From Oscillospiraceae bacterium (lineage in GTDB: Bacteria; Bacillota; Clostridia; Oscillospirales; CAG-272): DNA of 42,899 nucleotides. Of the stretch, positions 15,781 to 24,414 are shown piece by piece; positions within the stretch are counted from its first letter, which is position 1; every line of letters starts with the position of its first letter. Under the pieces are notes generated by a model that was given only the letters and a program-made list of their open reading frames with translations, did no database searches and was not told where the DNA came from. Position numbers and translations under genes: made by a program. The stretch covers positions 1-42,899 of the forward strand of contig SVSH01000016.1 of assembly GCA_015064395.1 (NCBI GenBank), in the 5' to 3' direction.

Positions 15781-17058
15781 ATGAAATTGTCAGACAAATT
15801 AATCGAACTTAGAAAACAAAACAATTGGTCGCAAGAAGAATTTGCAGAGAAGCTGGATGTATCTCGACAAGCGGTCAGTCGCTGGGAAAACGAAACGGCT
15901 CTGCCCGATGCACAAAATATATTGCGGATCAGCAAACTATTTAACGTGACTGCGGATTATCTGCTGAATGATGATCATGAAAATGAGGGAGACATTCCTA
16001 CAGCGACAACAACAGAAGGAGCCGCGCCGTTGGTTCAAAAGAAAAAGCCTCGGCTTCTGATATATGCTATTGGCTCTGCCATATTATTATCAGCGGTGTG
16101 TGCCGTCATAGGGGCTGTGATTGGCAAAAACGCCGCGGCGGTGCACGTTCACGACGGATTGAGCAGTGTGAAAGAAAATGTAATCGCGCCCACTTGCACA
16201 TCCGAGGGTTCATACGACGAGGTCATTTATTGTGCGGAGTGTGACGAGGAGGTCTTGCGGACACACAGAAGCACGGAAATGCTTGCCCATACCCCGTCAA
16301 AAAGCGTCAAAAAGGACGAAATTGCCCCCACCTGTACAGCAAAAGGATCATACTATGAGGTCATTGATTGTTCTGTTTGTCGCGAGGAGATTTTGCGAAC
16401 GCACAGAACTACAGAAACGCTTGCTCACCAATTCCAAAACAAAAAGTGCATCACTTGCGGCGAAGCTCAACCAAGTGAGGGTCTGCTTTTCATGTCCAAT
16501 GGCGATGGAACGTGCGCCGTAGGTATTGGAAACTGCACAGACGAACATATCGTTATTCCCTCTTATTCTCCCCAAGGAGAAAAGGTGGTTCAGATAAAAG
16601 CCTACGCTTTTATGGTGTGCAGGGGAGTGAAAAGCATTCAAATTCCCGAAACGGTAACTGTAATCGGGGAAGGAGCTTTTCAGGGTTGCGAGAATCTTGA
16701 AAACGTAAATCTGCCCAGCGGAATCACAACGATTGACTCTTTTACGTTCGACGGATGCAAAAATTTGAAGGAAATTACCATCCCCGACGGTGTAACGCAT
16801 ATAGGCATGGAGGCCTTTGCGGACTGTCGAGCGTGTGAGAGCATTGTGATTCCCGCAAGCGTTTATAGAATCGAACTGTCTGCCTTCCGCAGTTTTTCGG
16901 GTTGCGACGGAACGATATTATTTGAAGTTTACGGCACATGGGAAGTATACGACTCCTCGGGCAAGTGGGTCAACGTGGTTGATTTCAGAGATCAACGCTT
17001 TGATGCAGTTTCGTACCTCACGTTTATATATAGCGATTGCGTATGGGTACGTAAATAA
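15781..17058 (+). CDS. Membrane-tethered XRE regulator with extracellular Cys modules and BspA-type LRRs
   Basis: A 425-residue fusion. Residues 8-62 form a canonical Cro/C1-type HTH (WSQEEFAEKLDVSRQAVSRW). Residues about 91-115 form one transmembrane helix after a KKKPR stop. Then come two Cys-rich modules (APTC ... CAEC and APTC ... CSVC) and a third CITC, like those in the 1048-residue lipoprotein at 4882. From about residue 260 there are BspA-type LRR_5 repeats. The layout places DNA binding inside and a probable ligand domain outside the cell. AAGGAG (15767-15772) gives an eight-base gap to ATG 15781; in-frame ATG 15778 and GTG 15775 are alternatives. A/T content is higher than in the neighbours. 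Confidence 0.85.
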   Translation: MKLSDKLIELRKQNNWSQEEFAEKLDVSRQAVSRWENETALPDAQNILRISKLFNVTADYLLNDDHENEGDIPTATTTEGAAPLVQKKKPRLLIYAIGSAILLSAVCAVIGAVIGKNAAAVHVHDGLSSVKENVIAPTCTSEGSYDEVIYCAECDEEVLRTHRSTEMLAHTPSKSVKKDEIAPTCTAKGSYYEVIDCSVCREEILRTHRTTETLAHQFQNKKCITCGEAQPSEGLLFMSNGDGTCAVGIGNCTDEHIVIPSYSPQGEKVVQIKAYAFMVCRGVKSIQIPETVTVIGEGAFQGCENLENVNLPSGITTIDSFTFDGCKNLKEITIPDGVTHIGMEAFADCRACESIVIPASVYRIELSAFRSFSGCDGTILFEVYGTWEVYDSSGKWVNVVDFRDQRFDAVSYLTFIYSDCVWVRK

Positions 17059-17082
17059 TACGCAAGGATCAGTATCTATGAC

Positions 17083-17116
17083 AAAAAGGAAGGATGACCT
17101 CATCCTTCCTTTTTTG
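17083..17116. terminator. Bidirectional terminator between HTH-LRR gene and proC
   Basis: AAAGGAAGGATGA and TCATCCTTCCTTT form a 13-bp stem with A and T tracts on the two sides, between two convergent genes. Confidence 0.85.
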
Positions 17117-17118
17117 AT

Positions 17119-17925
17119 TTATTTTTGTCCCAGCTGCTTATTCTTCTGATACGAGGCATCCACGGCCGCCGCGACGACCTTGCCAAAGTCGGAGGCATCC
17201 AAAAGCTTCACACCCTCAATGGTCGAGCCGCCGGGGCTGCATACCGCCTCGATCAGCTCGCGCACCGGCTTGTCCGTATCCAACACCATGCGCGAAGCAC
17301 CCGCCAGCATCTGTGCCGCGTACAGGCGCGCCTGCTCCTCGGAAAGGCCGCAGGCAACGCCGCCCGCCATCAGAGCCTCAACGAACTGATAGGCAAACGC
17401 AGGGCCACAGCCCATCACGGCCGTTGCCGCGTCGATCTTGTCCTCTTCGATGGCATCGATACGCCCGGCACGGGACATCGCAAGCTTCAATTCCGCCACG
17501 TCTCCCTCGTCGGCCGCGGGAGAGCAAGCGTAGACCATCATGCCCTCGCCCAGCGCCACAGGGGTGTTCTGCATCATGCGAATGACGGGGATATTCTCCC
17601 CCACCACCTCGCTCATGTCCCGGATCTTCACGCCTGCCGCAATGCTGACGACAGCCACGTCGTCCTCTCTTTGCTCCAGCATGGGGCGCAACTGTGAGAG
17701 CACCTGCGACACAAGGTGAGGCTTGACGCCGATGAAGATCAAGCGGCACTCGCACGCGATCTGCTCGTAGCTCGACGGCACAGCACCAATGCGAGCGGAC
17801 AGTCTTTGGGTCGTCTCCTCGTCGCGGTCAACCAACAGCACCCGCTCCGCGCCCACCGCCAAAATGGCCGCGCCCGCCATGGCGCCACCCATGTTGCCGC
17901 CACCGATAAATCCGTATTTGTTCAT
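17119..17925 (-). CDS. proC: Pyrroline-5-carboxylate reductase
   Basis: ProC reduces 1-pyrroline-5-carboxylate to proline with NAD(P)H, the last step of proline synthesis. The 268-residue product has the Rossmann nucleotide motif GFIGGGNMGGAM at residues 5-16 and the family signature around SPGGSTIEGV near residue 240. Length is normal. Start at ATG 17925 with GAAAGGATC upstream. It lies 438 bases downstream of proA on the same strand, separated by a hairpin-rich repeat block, so it may be expressed partly apart from proBA. Confidence 0.94.
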   Translation of the reverse strand: MNKYGFIGGGNMGGAMAGAAILAVGAERVLLVDRDEETTQRLSARIGAVPSSYEQIACECRLIFIGVKPHLVSQVLSQLRPMLEQREDDVAVVSIAAGVKIRDMSEVVGENIPVIRMMQNTPVALGEGMMVYACSPAADEGDVAELKLAMSRAGRIDAIEEDKIDAATAVMGCGPAFAYQFVEALMAGGVACGLSEEQARLYAAQMLAGASRMVLDTDKPVRELIEAVCSPGGSTIEGVKLLDASDFGKVVAAAVDASYQKNKQLGQK

Positions 17926-17972
17926 GGTCCGATCCTTTCATAAAGAAAATTTCATCACTCCATTTAAGGGAA

Positions 17973-18352
17973 AACCCCACTTGTGGTTTTCCCCTCTTTT
18001 GAATCGCTCAGCGATTCAAAATTCACCCCTTTCGGGCGCTTTGAAAGCATCAAGATTTCGCTCTCTGCGGAGAGCGAGCAGAGGCGCCGCCTCTGCACTC
18101 TGCAAGCCTTTTGAAAAAGGCTTGACCGAAAACCTTTCCAAGGGCTGCAACTGATTCTTCTTCAAATGGGGGAGGGGCCCCATGGATACGTTGCGATACA
18201 GCCGCGGCTATTGCGATGGCTTTAACTTTTGCCTTGCCTTTGTCACGGATAGCCGCTGAAGTACAACACTTGATGTCCTTCCAACAAACCCTTTCCATAA
18301 AGTTCTTTGGAATCCAAAACCTTTCTTTCAAGAAAGGTTTTGGCCGCCGGAG
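17973..18352 (-). repeat. Dispersed terminator-repeat family, copy 3, between proA and proC
   Basis: This block fills the gap between proA and proC. From the proA side on the minus strand it has the terminator (18315-18344), a GGGGCCCCTCCCCC motif, a stem AAGCCTTTT/AAAAGGCTT, a GCAGAGGCG/CGCCTCTGC stem and a GCTCTCCGCAGAGAGC stem, the same order as at 26477. Two more hairpins (TTTTGAATCGC/GCGATTCAAAA and GGGAAAACC/GGTTTTCCC) precede proC. No gene is seen here. Confidence 0.75.
18315..18344 (-). terminator. Terminator of proBA
   Basis: A 14-bp perfect stem CCAAAACCTTTCTT with AAGAAAGGTTTTGG lies 20 bases past the proA stop. An identical hairpin follows pdp. Confidence 0.65.
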
Positions 18353-18363
18353 GCCGTTCTCTC

Positions 18364-19626
18364 TTATCTAATATGCCCCTCGCCGCGAATGACGTACTTG
18401 TAGGTCGTCAGCTCGCAAAGGCCCATGGGTCCTCTGGCGTGCAGCTTTTGGGTAGAGATGCCCATCTCACAGCCAAGGCCAAACTCGCCGCCGTCGGTAA
18501 ATCGCGTCGAGGCATTGACGTAGACCGCCGCGCTGTCCACCGCCCCGACAAAGCGGGCAATGGCCTGCTCATCGCGGCTGATGATGGCCTCGCTGTGCCC
18601 CGTCGAATGGGCGGCGATGTGCGACACCGCCTCGTCCACGCTGTCCACCACGCGAAGTGCCAATATATAATCCAAAAATTCAGTGTCAAAATCCTCGGCG
18701 CCTGCCGGCGTACCGTGGGGCATCAAAGACAGCGCCGTTTCGTCACAGCGGAAGACCACGGGGATCTTACCCTCTGCCGCCCGCGCGCTCGCCAGACGCT
18801 CATCCAAACGAGGCAAGAACGCATCGGCAATATCCCGATGCACCAAGCAAACCTCGCAAGCGTTGCACACCGAAGGACGGCTCGTCTTGGCGTTTTCTAT
18901 GATGGACAGCGCCATATCCAAGTCCGCACTCGCGTCCACGTATACGTGGCAGATGCCCGTTCCCGTTTGAATCACGGGCACGCGCGCCCGCTCCACGCAG
19001 GTGCGGATGAGCCCTGCCCCGCCGCGCGGAATGAGCAGATCCACGTAGCCAACCGCCTCCATCAGCGCCGTCGCGCTCTCGCGGGTGGTGTCCTCCACCA
19101 GCTGGATCAGATTTTCATTCAGGCCGACACGTACGAGCCCCTCTTTCATGGCGGTCACGATCGCAGACGCCGACCGATAGGCCTCCTTACCTCCCCGCAG
19201 CACGCACACGTTGCCGCTCTTGAGCGCCAGGGCCGCCGCATCCGAGGTCACGTTGGGGCGGCTCTCATAAATAATGGCCACCACGCCCATGGGGACACCG
19301 ATCTTCTCGATCAGCAGCCCGTCCTCCCGACGGTGGGAGTCGATCACCCGTCCCACGGGATCGGGCAGATCGATCAAAGCGCGGATCCCTTCGGCCATGC
19401 CCTCAATACGGGCGTCCGTCAGGGTCAGGCGGTCGATCATGACCTCGCCCAAGCTAGCGCGGGCGGCCTCCACGTCCTGCCGGTTGGCCGCAAGGATGCG
19501 CTCTCTTGATGCACACAGCGCATCGGCCATCGCCGCCAAGGCCTGGTTTTTCTTTTCTGTTGTCAAAAGGCTCAAGGAGGCCGTCGCCTCTTTGGCCGCC
19601 TTCAAAATATCTTGCGTTTGTCTCAT
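18364..19626 (-). CDS. proA: Glutamate-5-semialdehyde dehydrogenase (gamma-glutamyl phosphate reductase)
   Basis: ProA reduces gamma-glutamyl phosphate to glutamate 5-semialdehyde, the second step of proline synthesis. The 420-residue product shows the family landmarks: IYESRPNVTSDAAALALKSG (about residues 118-137), LIPRGGAGLI (about residues 187-196) and the catalytic cysteine region SVCNACEVCLVH (about residues 250-261). Length is normal. An open extension upstream overlaps proB and is discarded; ATG 19626 lies 7 bases after the proB stop, with GAGTGAGGCA as ribosome site. Cotranscribed with proB. Confidence 0.95.
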   Translation of the reverse strand: MRQTQDILKAAKEATASLSLLTTEKKNQALAAMADALCASRERILAANRQDVEAARASLGEVMIDRLTLTDARIEGMAEGIRALIDLPDPVGRVIDSHRREDGLLIEKIGVPMGVVAIIYESRPNVTSDAAALALKSGNVCVLRGGKEAYRSASAIVTAMKEGLVRVGLNENLIQLVEDTTRESATALMEAVGYVDLLIPRGGAGLIRTCVERARVPVIQTGTGICHVYVDASADLDMALSIIENAKTSRPSVCNACEVCLVHRDIADAFLPRLDERLASARAAEGKIPVVFRCDETALSLMPHGTPAGAEDFDTEFLDYILALRVVDSVDEAVSHIAAHSTGHSEAIISRDEQAIARFVGAVDSAAVYVNASTRFTDGGEFGLGCEMGISTQKLHARGPMGLCELTTYKYVIRGEGHIR

Positions 19627-19633
19627 GCTTGCC

Positions 19634-20404
19634 TCACTCTTTCTTTGCCACAAATCTTGTGCCGATCGCCTCGCCGTCCAAAATGCCATAGAGCAGTGTC
19701 GGGTCGCCGCCGTTGGCAATGACCATGTCACATCCGGCCTCCCCACACATCGAAGCGGCGCGCATCTTGGTCCTCATGCCGCCCGTGCCCTGCGAGGATG
19801 CCGTATCGCCCGCCAAGGCAAGGATGTCAGGAGTAATCTCATTGACCGTCCGGATCAGTTCGGCCGTAGGATCGGTATGAGGATCGGCCGTATACAGCCC
19901 GTCGATATCCGAGAGCAGGATCAAGAGATCCGCCTGTACACTGGCGGCCACGATCGCGCCCAGCGTGTCGTTGTCGCCCACCGCGATCTCGGTCGTGGCG
20001 ATGGTATCGTTTTCGTTGATGATGGGCAGCACCCCAAGTTCCAGCAGTCTTGTCATGGTGTTGCGGAAGTTTTCGTGGCGGTCGGGGTGCGACAGATCGT
20101 CCCCCGTCAGCAAAATCTGAGCCACCGTGTGATGGTACTCGGAAAACAGCTTGTCATAGACGTACATCAATTCGCACTGACCGACGGCGGCCGCCGCCTG
20201 CTTGCCCGGCATATCCGAGGGACGCTCGCGTAGCCCCAGCTTGCCCACGCCCATGCCGATCGCGCCCGAGGAGACCAGGATCACCTCGTGCCCTGCATTT
20301 TTGATGTCAGCCAGCACACGGCACAGCTGCTCCACCAGACGGATATTCATATGTCCCGTCGCGTGTGTCAGCGTCGACGTTCCGATCTTCACAACCAATC
20401 TCAT
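19634..20404 (-). CDS. proB: Glutamate 5-kinase, short form
   Basis: ProB phosphorylates glutamate to start proline synthesis and is usually feedback-inhibited by proline. The 256-residue product is the amino acid kinase domain only: VVKIGTSTLT at the N-terminus, VSSGAIGMG near residue 45, INENDT near residue 124 and GTGGMRTKM near residue 205. The C-terminal PUA domain found in 370-residue forms is absent, as in several Firmicutes. ATG 20404 has GGGAGG upstream and a good promoter; the open frame before it is non-coding. First gene of proBA. Confidence 0.94.
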   Translation of the reverse strand: MRLVVKIGTSTLTHATGHMNIRLVEQLCRVLADIKNAGHEVILVSSGAIGMGVGKLGLRERPSDMPGKQAAAAVGQCELMYVYDKLFSEYHHTVAQILLTGDDLSHPDRHENFRNTMTRLLELGVLPIINENDTIATTEIAVGDNDTLGAIVAASVQADLLILLSDIDGLYTADPHTDPTAELIRTVNEITPDILALAGDTASSQGTGGMRTKMRAASMCGEAGCDMVIANGGDPTLLYGILDGEAIGTRFVAKKE

Positions 20405-20432
20405 CGCAAAAACCTCCCTTGAAGAATGCTTT

Positions 20433-20461
20433 ATTATAGCACATTCTCCCCCGGAATGCAA
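20433..20461 (-). promoter_or_regulatory. Promoter of proBA
   Basis: On the minus strand there is TTGCAT (20456-20461), a 17-base spacer and TATAAT (20433-20438), about 30 bases before the proB start. Confidence 0.7.
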
Positions 20462-20519
20462 GAAAAAAATATTTTTCCGTTCTCCTACATAAAAAATGTC
20501 AAAATCTGTCGTTTTGGCA

Positions 20520-20549
20520 TTGACACGACCCCCTCCCGTCCGTTATAAT
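20520..20549 (+). promoter_or_regulatory. Promoter of the XhlA/holin-like pair
   Basis: TTGACA (20520-20525), an 18-base spacer and TATAAT (20544-20549), about 65 bases before the GTG start. It is divergent from the proBA promoter. Confidence 0.85.
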
Positions 20550-20613
20550 CAACTCCCACGCGCAAACGTGCCCTTTGCGTCCTCTGTCACCATCAAACAA
20601 AGGAGGAAAAAAC

Positions 20614-20931
20614 GTGAATCAAGAAGAAATCATCATCCACCTGACTGCCAACGAGCACGAGATCGGCTCTCTTCGCCACCGTGTCGGCAAAATGGAAAGT
20701 CAGGTCGATGCCATCAACAAGCTGACCGTTTCGGTCAACACGCTGGCGGGCAGTGTGCGGGATCTTTTGGAGGTTCAGAAGTCCCAGAACGACCGCCTGT
20801 GCCGCCTGGAGCTTCGCCCGGCCAAGGAGGCACGCGACGCCCGCCGCGAGATCGTCCGTGCCATTGCCGGCACGCTGACGGGTGCTCTGATCGGCGCTGT
20901 CATCACCGCCCTTTCGCACGGCGTACTGTAA
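20614..20931 (+). CDS. XhlA-like small coiled-coil membrane protein
   Basis: This 105-residue product has an N-terminal helical coiled coil (about residues 5-60, with HEIGSLRHRVGKMESQVDAI and regular Leu/Val spacing), a basic stretch and one C-terminal hydrophobic helix (about residues 80-103). The layout matches XhlA/hemolysin-type phage lysis accessory proteins that act with a holin. GTG 20614 is set by AAAGGAGG seven bases upstream; an upstream ATG in the same frame precedes that site. The next gene, 13 bases on, looks like its holin partner. No endolysin or phage structural gene is near. Confidence 0.7.
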   Translation: MNQEEIIIHLTANEHEIGSLRHRVGKMESQVDAINKLTVSVNTLAGSVRDLLEVQKSQNDRLCRLELRPAKEARDARREIVRAIAGTLTGALIGAVITALSHGVL

Positions 20932-20944
20932 AGGAGGGACTCGG

Positions 20945-21268
20945 ATGAAGCAATATCTGAAAAAATTTACGTCCCGTAAATTTTTGCTTTCCGTCATCAG
21001 CATGGCCGCCGGTCTTGCCGCTCTGTGCGGTGCGGATGAGACCGTCGTATCGATCGTCGCAGGCGCGGCCATGACGGCACTGCCCGCCATCGTTTACTGC
21101 ATCACCGAGGGGCGCATCGACGCCGCCTCTGCCAAGACGATCGGAGGAGCCGTGGTCAACGCCTCGGCCGCCCTGGGGGCAGATCGGCACGTGCAGGACG
21201 TGCTCCATGCGGCGGGGGAAATGCTCTCCGCCATGGGAGAGCAGGACGACGCAGAGCAAGACCCATAA
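20945..21268 (+). CDS. Holin-like small membrane protein
   Basis: This 107-residue protein has a basic N-terminus (MKQYLKKFTSRKF), two hydrophobic segments (about residues 14-30 and 36-52) separated by CGADET, the phage-holin-like phrase CITEGRIDAASAK, and a helical acidic tail. The family resemblance is to small phage holins of clostridial prophages, judged by pattern only. AAAGGAGG precedes ATG 20945. It forms a two-gene unit with the XhlA-like gene, with its own promoter and terminator, in an otherwise housekeeping region. Confidence 0.65.
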   Translation: MKQYLKKFTSRKFLLSVISMAAGLAALCGADETVVSIVAGAAMTALPAIVYCITEGRIDAASAKTIGGAVVNASAALGADRHVQDVLHAAGEMLSAMGEQDDAEQDP

Positions 21269-21278
21269 CACACAAAAA

Positions 21279-21310
21279 GGGGAAGCCGCCAGGCGGCTTC
21301 CCCTTCCCTT
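21279..21310. terminator. Bidirectional terminator
   Basis: GGGGAAGCCGCC (21279-21290) pairs with GGCGGCTTCCCC (21292-21303), with A-rich and T-rich flanks, between convergent genes. Confidence 0.85.
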
Positions 21311-21681
21311 TATTTCTTCTCTTCCGTCTCGGACAATTTTTGTTGTCTTTGCTCCTCGGCGTGCTTCTTTTCGATGCGGATCTCCCACTGGATCAGGAAG
21401 GTCATGGCCGCGCGCAACAGCACGATCGCGCCCAAAATGAGCAGTTCCTCCCATTCGCGGACGATGACGGTACGGAGCAGCTCACCACCCAGCTTGAATT
21501 CCAGCGACAGGGCGATGCCCTCGGCCAGATCCAGGCGGACGCGGTCGTGCCGACGCATCAGACCGATCAGTGCCTTGATCACGGTATACACCAAAACGCC
21601 GATGCCGACCAGCTCGATCAGCAGGATAATGTAGAAGACGCCAATATCAAAAAACTCTAAAATTTTCTGGTACGTTTCCAT
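21310..21681 (-). CDS. DUF1622 family membrane protein
   Basis: A 123-residue integral membrane protein with three hydrophobic segments: residues 12-40 (FDIGVFYIILLIELVGIGVL), a central amphipathic block with LDLAEGIALSLEFKLGGELL, and residues 78-96 (ILGAIVLLRAAMTFLI) followed by an Arg-Glu-Lys-rich tail. This is the DUF1622 pattern, a family without assigned function. AGGGAGG precedes ATG 21681. It begins 20 bases after the GH38 gene and is likely its last operon partner. Confidence 0.8.
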   Translation of the reverse strand: METYQKILEFFDIGVFYIILLIELVGIGVLVYTVIKALIGLMRRHDRVRLDLAEGIALSLEFKLGGELLRTVIVREWEELLILGAIVLLRAAMTFLIQWEIRIEKKHAEEQRQQKLSETEEKK

Positions 21682-21701
21682 AAAACCTCCCTCTTGCGCG
21701 G

Positions 21702-24383
21702 TCAGAATACGACGCGCAACGTTATGATCTCCTTGGGCTGGGCGCTACACGAAACCGTGCTGCGCACAGACTTCAAGGCGTTAATCGGTTCTTCGGCCAA
21801 ATTGACCTGTTCAACCGAGCGGACCCGTCTGCCAAAGGCCAGCTTGAAATCCACCGGCTTTGCGGTGCTGTTATAAAGGCGAAGAATGTGCGAGCCGTCC
21901 TGGGCCTCTGCTCCCTTGCAGGCCGACAGGGTCATAGCACTCGGGATGCTTTCCTCGGTCACGCGGAACAGCTCAAAGTCAAGCGGCAGTACGATCTCTG
22001 CCCGCTCCAAGGGGCGGTAGAACAGATCCGGCATGCCGGGACCCTGCACGAAGGGTCTGCCACCGATGAATTTATTGCGATCCACACACTGCACGGCCGT
22101 ATAAGGCATACCCATAAACTGCTGTGCATAGGCGGCGACCAGAGCCGCTTCGTGGTCGCCCTCGTAAGGATAGAGCGCCAGGTGGTAGTTGTATTCACCC
22201 AGGCACACACCTTCGGTCGTGACCCATTCCTGAGCCATAGTAGCCTCGGTCGCATAGTCGCCCGTGATACAGCGCACCGAACGCAACAGCGTCATAGCCA
22301 GCGTCCCCTCGTCCTTGTCCGTCATATGCTCGTATTCGTACAAGCCGCAGTTCAACACGGCAAAGCCATGACCCGCATCGGGGGCGTCGATGCCGACGAA
22401 ATCGGTGTTGGGGTGAGTCTTGTCGTTGTCGTACTTGCTGATCTTGGTACGGGTAATAACGTCGTAGGGTTGACCCGCATAGTTGACGTCCGCCTCAATA
22501 CCGGTGGGCAGGTGGACTCTCAGACGGTGATGGGTGCACTGATTATTCAGACGAATATCAACGCCCAGCATCTTGTCTCCCTTGCCCAGCGTCAACGCGA
22601 CGTCGAAGTCCATCGTACCCCGGCTGATCTCTCGGTCGATCTTCATGCGGTAGGTAATACCCCGCTTTTGCACCAAGGGGGTGTCCTCGATCACTCTCGC
22701 CTTGGCGCGGACGCCACGGCTTGTGACCATCTCACTGCCGTCGTTTTCAATATAGAAGTAGGCAGATCCGCGGTCAGCGTTATCCTCCATCAGGAGCAGG
22801 TCACGGTATACCTTGCCCGTTTTCTTATGCAACAGATCGATGGTACCGTTGTTGTGAATGGTAACCTTGAGATGCTCGTTTTCCATATGGTAGGCCGACT
22901 TGCGACGGATCGGTGCCGCCTCGAGCGCGCCCTCTGCGGGGGTGACGATCAGCGTGTGGTAGGACATTCCGTCCAGGCGCTGACAGTAGCGTACCGTGTA
23001 GCGGTTGATCAGCTTGCCGCCGGGCAGGTTGATGGGACTGAGAATACGCTTGTCCACGTTTTTCTGAATCGAAACGACCTCATAGGGCACGTTCTTGCCC
23101 TTGCCGTCGGTCAGTGTAAAGGCGCCCGTGTCCTCGTCCACGGGAATGTCGATGACGGCCTGCATAACACCCTTGTAGGACAGCGGGGTGGTGTTGATGT
23201 TGGCGATCAGATATTGACGCTCACCAAGGCCGGTGCGGTCAATGTGCGAAAGCAACAGCTCACTGCCGCGGCTGATCAGATCGGTCGCGTTTTCCTCGAC
23301 GCGAATGAAGCGGTCCATCATATGATTGTGGACGGCATCCACAGAACAGCCGCAGATGGAATCGTGCGGGTGGTTCTGAATGAGTGTTTTCCACATATAG
23401 TTGCCGTATTCCTGGGGATAATCGCCAAGACCCAGCGCACTCGTCATGGCGTACAGCGGCTCAAACGTCTTCTCCAGCATGGCCTGGCAGCGGGCGTTGT
23501 ACTGCTTGAGATGGATGCGGGCGGCAAGCGTGCCCGTGAGCACGTTGTTCGCACCCAGGTCGCGGAACTCGCCCGTGTAGGTGGTCAGCTCTGCCCCGTT
23601 TTCGGCAATCTCCTCCTTGACACGCGCGACGTATTCGGGCATGGTGTCCTGGAAGAAGGCCTCGTCCTCCTTCAAGTGAGGCTGTACCCGTGCGATGACC
23701 TCGGACAGATCCTCCTGCGCTTCCAGGTGGTCAACGCCGTTCATCAAAAGATAGTTGTTGGTCTTGCCGCGGGCGGCGCAGGCCTCGCCTCGCATGCGTG
23801 CCAGTGCCAGTGCTCCCTCGGGCTCGGCAGGAAAACGCTGGGCGTTGTTGTACCAGGCGAACATATGCTCGCACAGCACGCGCGAGCCGTCCTCGCTCTG
23901 CCAGTAGAACTGGGAGTCGCCACGGGCAAAGCCGCGACCGAAAATACAGCTGTCAAGGCCGTAGCGCGCAAGGATCTGCGGAAGCTGTGAGCAAAGACCG
24001 AACTGGTCGGCGGCATAGCCAACCATCATGCACTTGCCGAAGTCCTTGGCGATCTTGGTACCGATGATCAGATTGCGCACCGTGGCCTCACCTGAGGTCA
24101 GGTGGAAATCGTTTTGTACGTACCAAGGGCCGACGAGCAGTCTTCCCTCCTTGATATAGCCCTCCAGCTTTGCGCGGCGGGTGGGACGGATCTCCAGGTA
24201 GTCCTCGAGAACGATGGTCTGGGCATCCAGATGGAAGCGGTAACCGGGATCGGTGTCCAGAATGTCAAGCAGGTGATCCATCAGATCGACCAGTCGCATA
24301 CGGAAGTTCTCCAGGGGCAAATACCACTCTCTGTCCCAGTGGGTGTGCGAGATAATACAATACTTTTTGGTGTCCTTGTTCAT
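21702..24383 (-). CDS. Alpha-mannosidase, glycoside hydrolase family 38
   Basis: GH38 enzymes are zinc-dependent retaining alpha-mannosidases. The 893-residue product is cytoplasmic by the lack of a signal peptide. HTHWDREW at residues 13-20 carries the metal-binding His-x-Asp, and ADQFG at residues 125-129 carries the expected nucleophile Asp126. A central helical domain and long beta-rich C-terminal domains follow. The length matches bacterial MngB-type enzymes (about 880). An upstream open extension is discarded in favour of ATG 24383, preceded by AAGGAAAGG. No sugar transporter is adjacent, so the natural substrate cannot be named. Neighbours are two small membrane proteins. Confidence 0.92.
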   Translation of the reverse strand: MNKDTKKYCIISHTHWDREWYLPLENFRMRLVDLMDHLLDILDTDPGYRFHLDAQTIVLEDYLEIRPTRRAKLEGYIKEGRLLVGPWYVQNDFHLTSGEATVRNLIIGTKIAKDFGKCMMVGYAADQFGLCSQLPQILARYGLDSCIFGRGFARGDSQFYWQSEDGSRVLCEHMFAWYNNAQRFPAEPEGALALARMRGEACAARGKTNNYLLMNGVDHLEAQEDLSEVIARVQPHLKEDEAFFQDTMPEYVARVKEEIAENGAELTTYTGEFRDLGANNVLTGTLAARIHLKQYNARCQAMLEKTFEPLYAMTSALGLGDYPQEYGNYMWKTLIQNHPHDSICGCSVDAVHNHMMDRFIRVEENATDLISRGSELLLSHIDRTGLGERQYLIANINTTPLSYKGVMQAVIDIPVDEDTGAFTLTDGKGKNVPYEVVSIQKNVDKRILSPINLPGGKLINRYTVRYCQRLDGMSYHTLIVTPAEGALEAAPIRRKSAYHMENEHLKVTIHNNGTIDLLHKKTGKVYRDLLLMEDNADRGSAYFYIENDGSEMVTSRGVRAKARVIEDTPLVQKRGITYRMKIDREISRGTMDFDVALTLGKGDKMLGVDIRLNNQCTHHRLRVHLPTGIEADVNYAGQPYDVITRTKISKYDNDKTHPNTDFVGIDAPDAGHGFAVLNCGLYEYEHMTDKDEGTLAMTLLRSVRCITGDYATEATMAQEWVTTEGVCLGEYNYHLALYPYEGDHEAALVAAYAQQFMGMPYTAVQCVDRNKFIGGRPFVQGPGMPDLFYRPLERAEIVLPLDFELFRVTEESIPSAMTLSACKGAEAQDGSHILRLYNSTAKPVDFKLAFGRRVRSVEQVNLAEEPINALKSVRSTVSCSAQPKEIITLRVVF

Positions 24384-24414
24384 GATACGTAATATCCTTT
24401 CCTTGATTGGATCA

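Noticed and set aside
18307-20233. Long plus-strand frames over proA and proB
   Set aside because: Antisense shadows of recognised proline genes.
21888-23990. A 700-codon plus-strand frame
   Set aside because: Antisense to the GH38 mannosidase, kept open by GC-rich codon use; the minus strand has the catalytic motifs.
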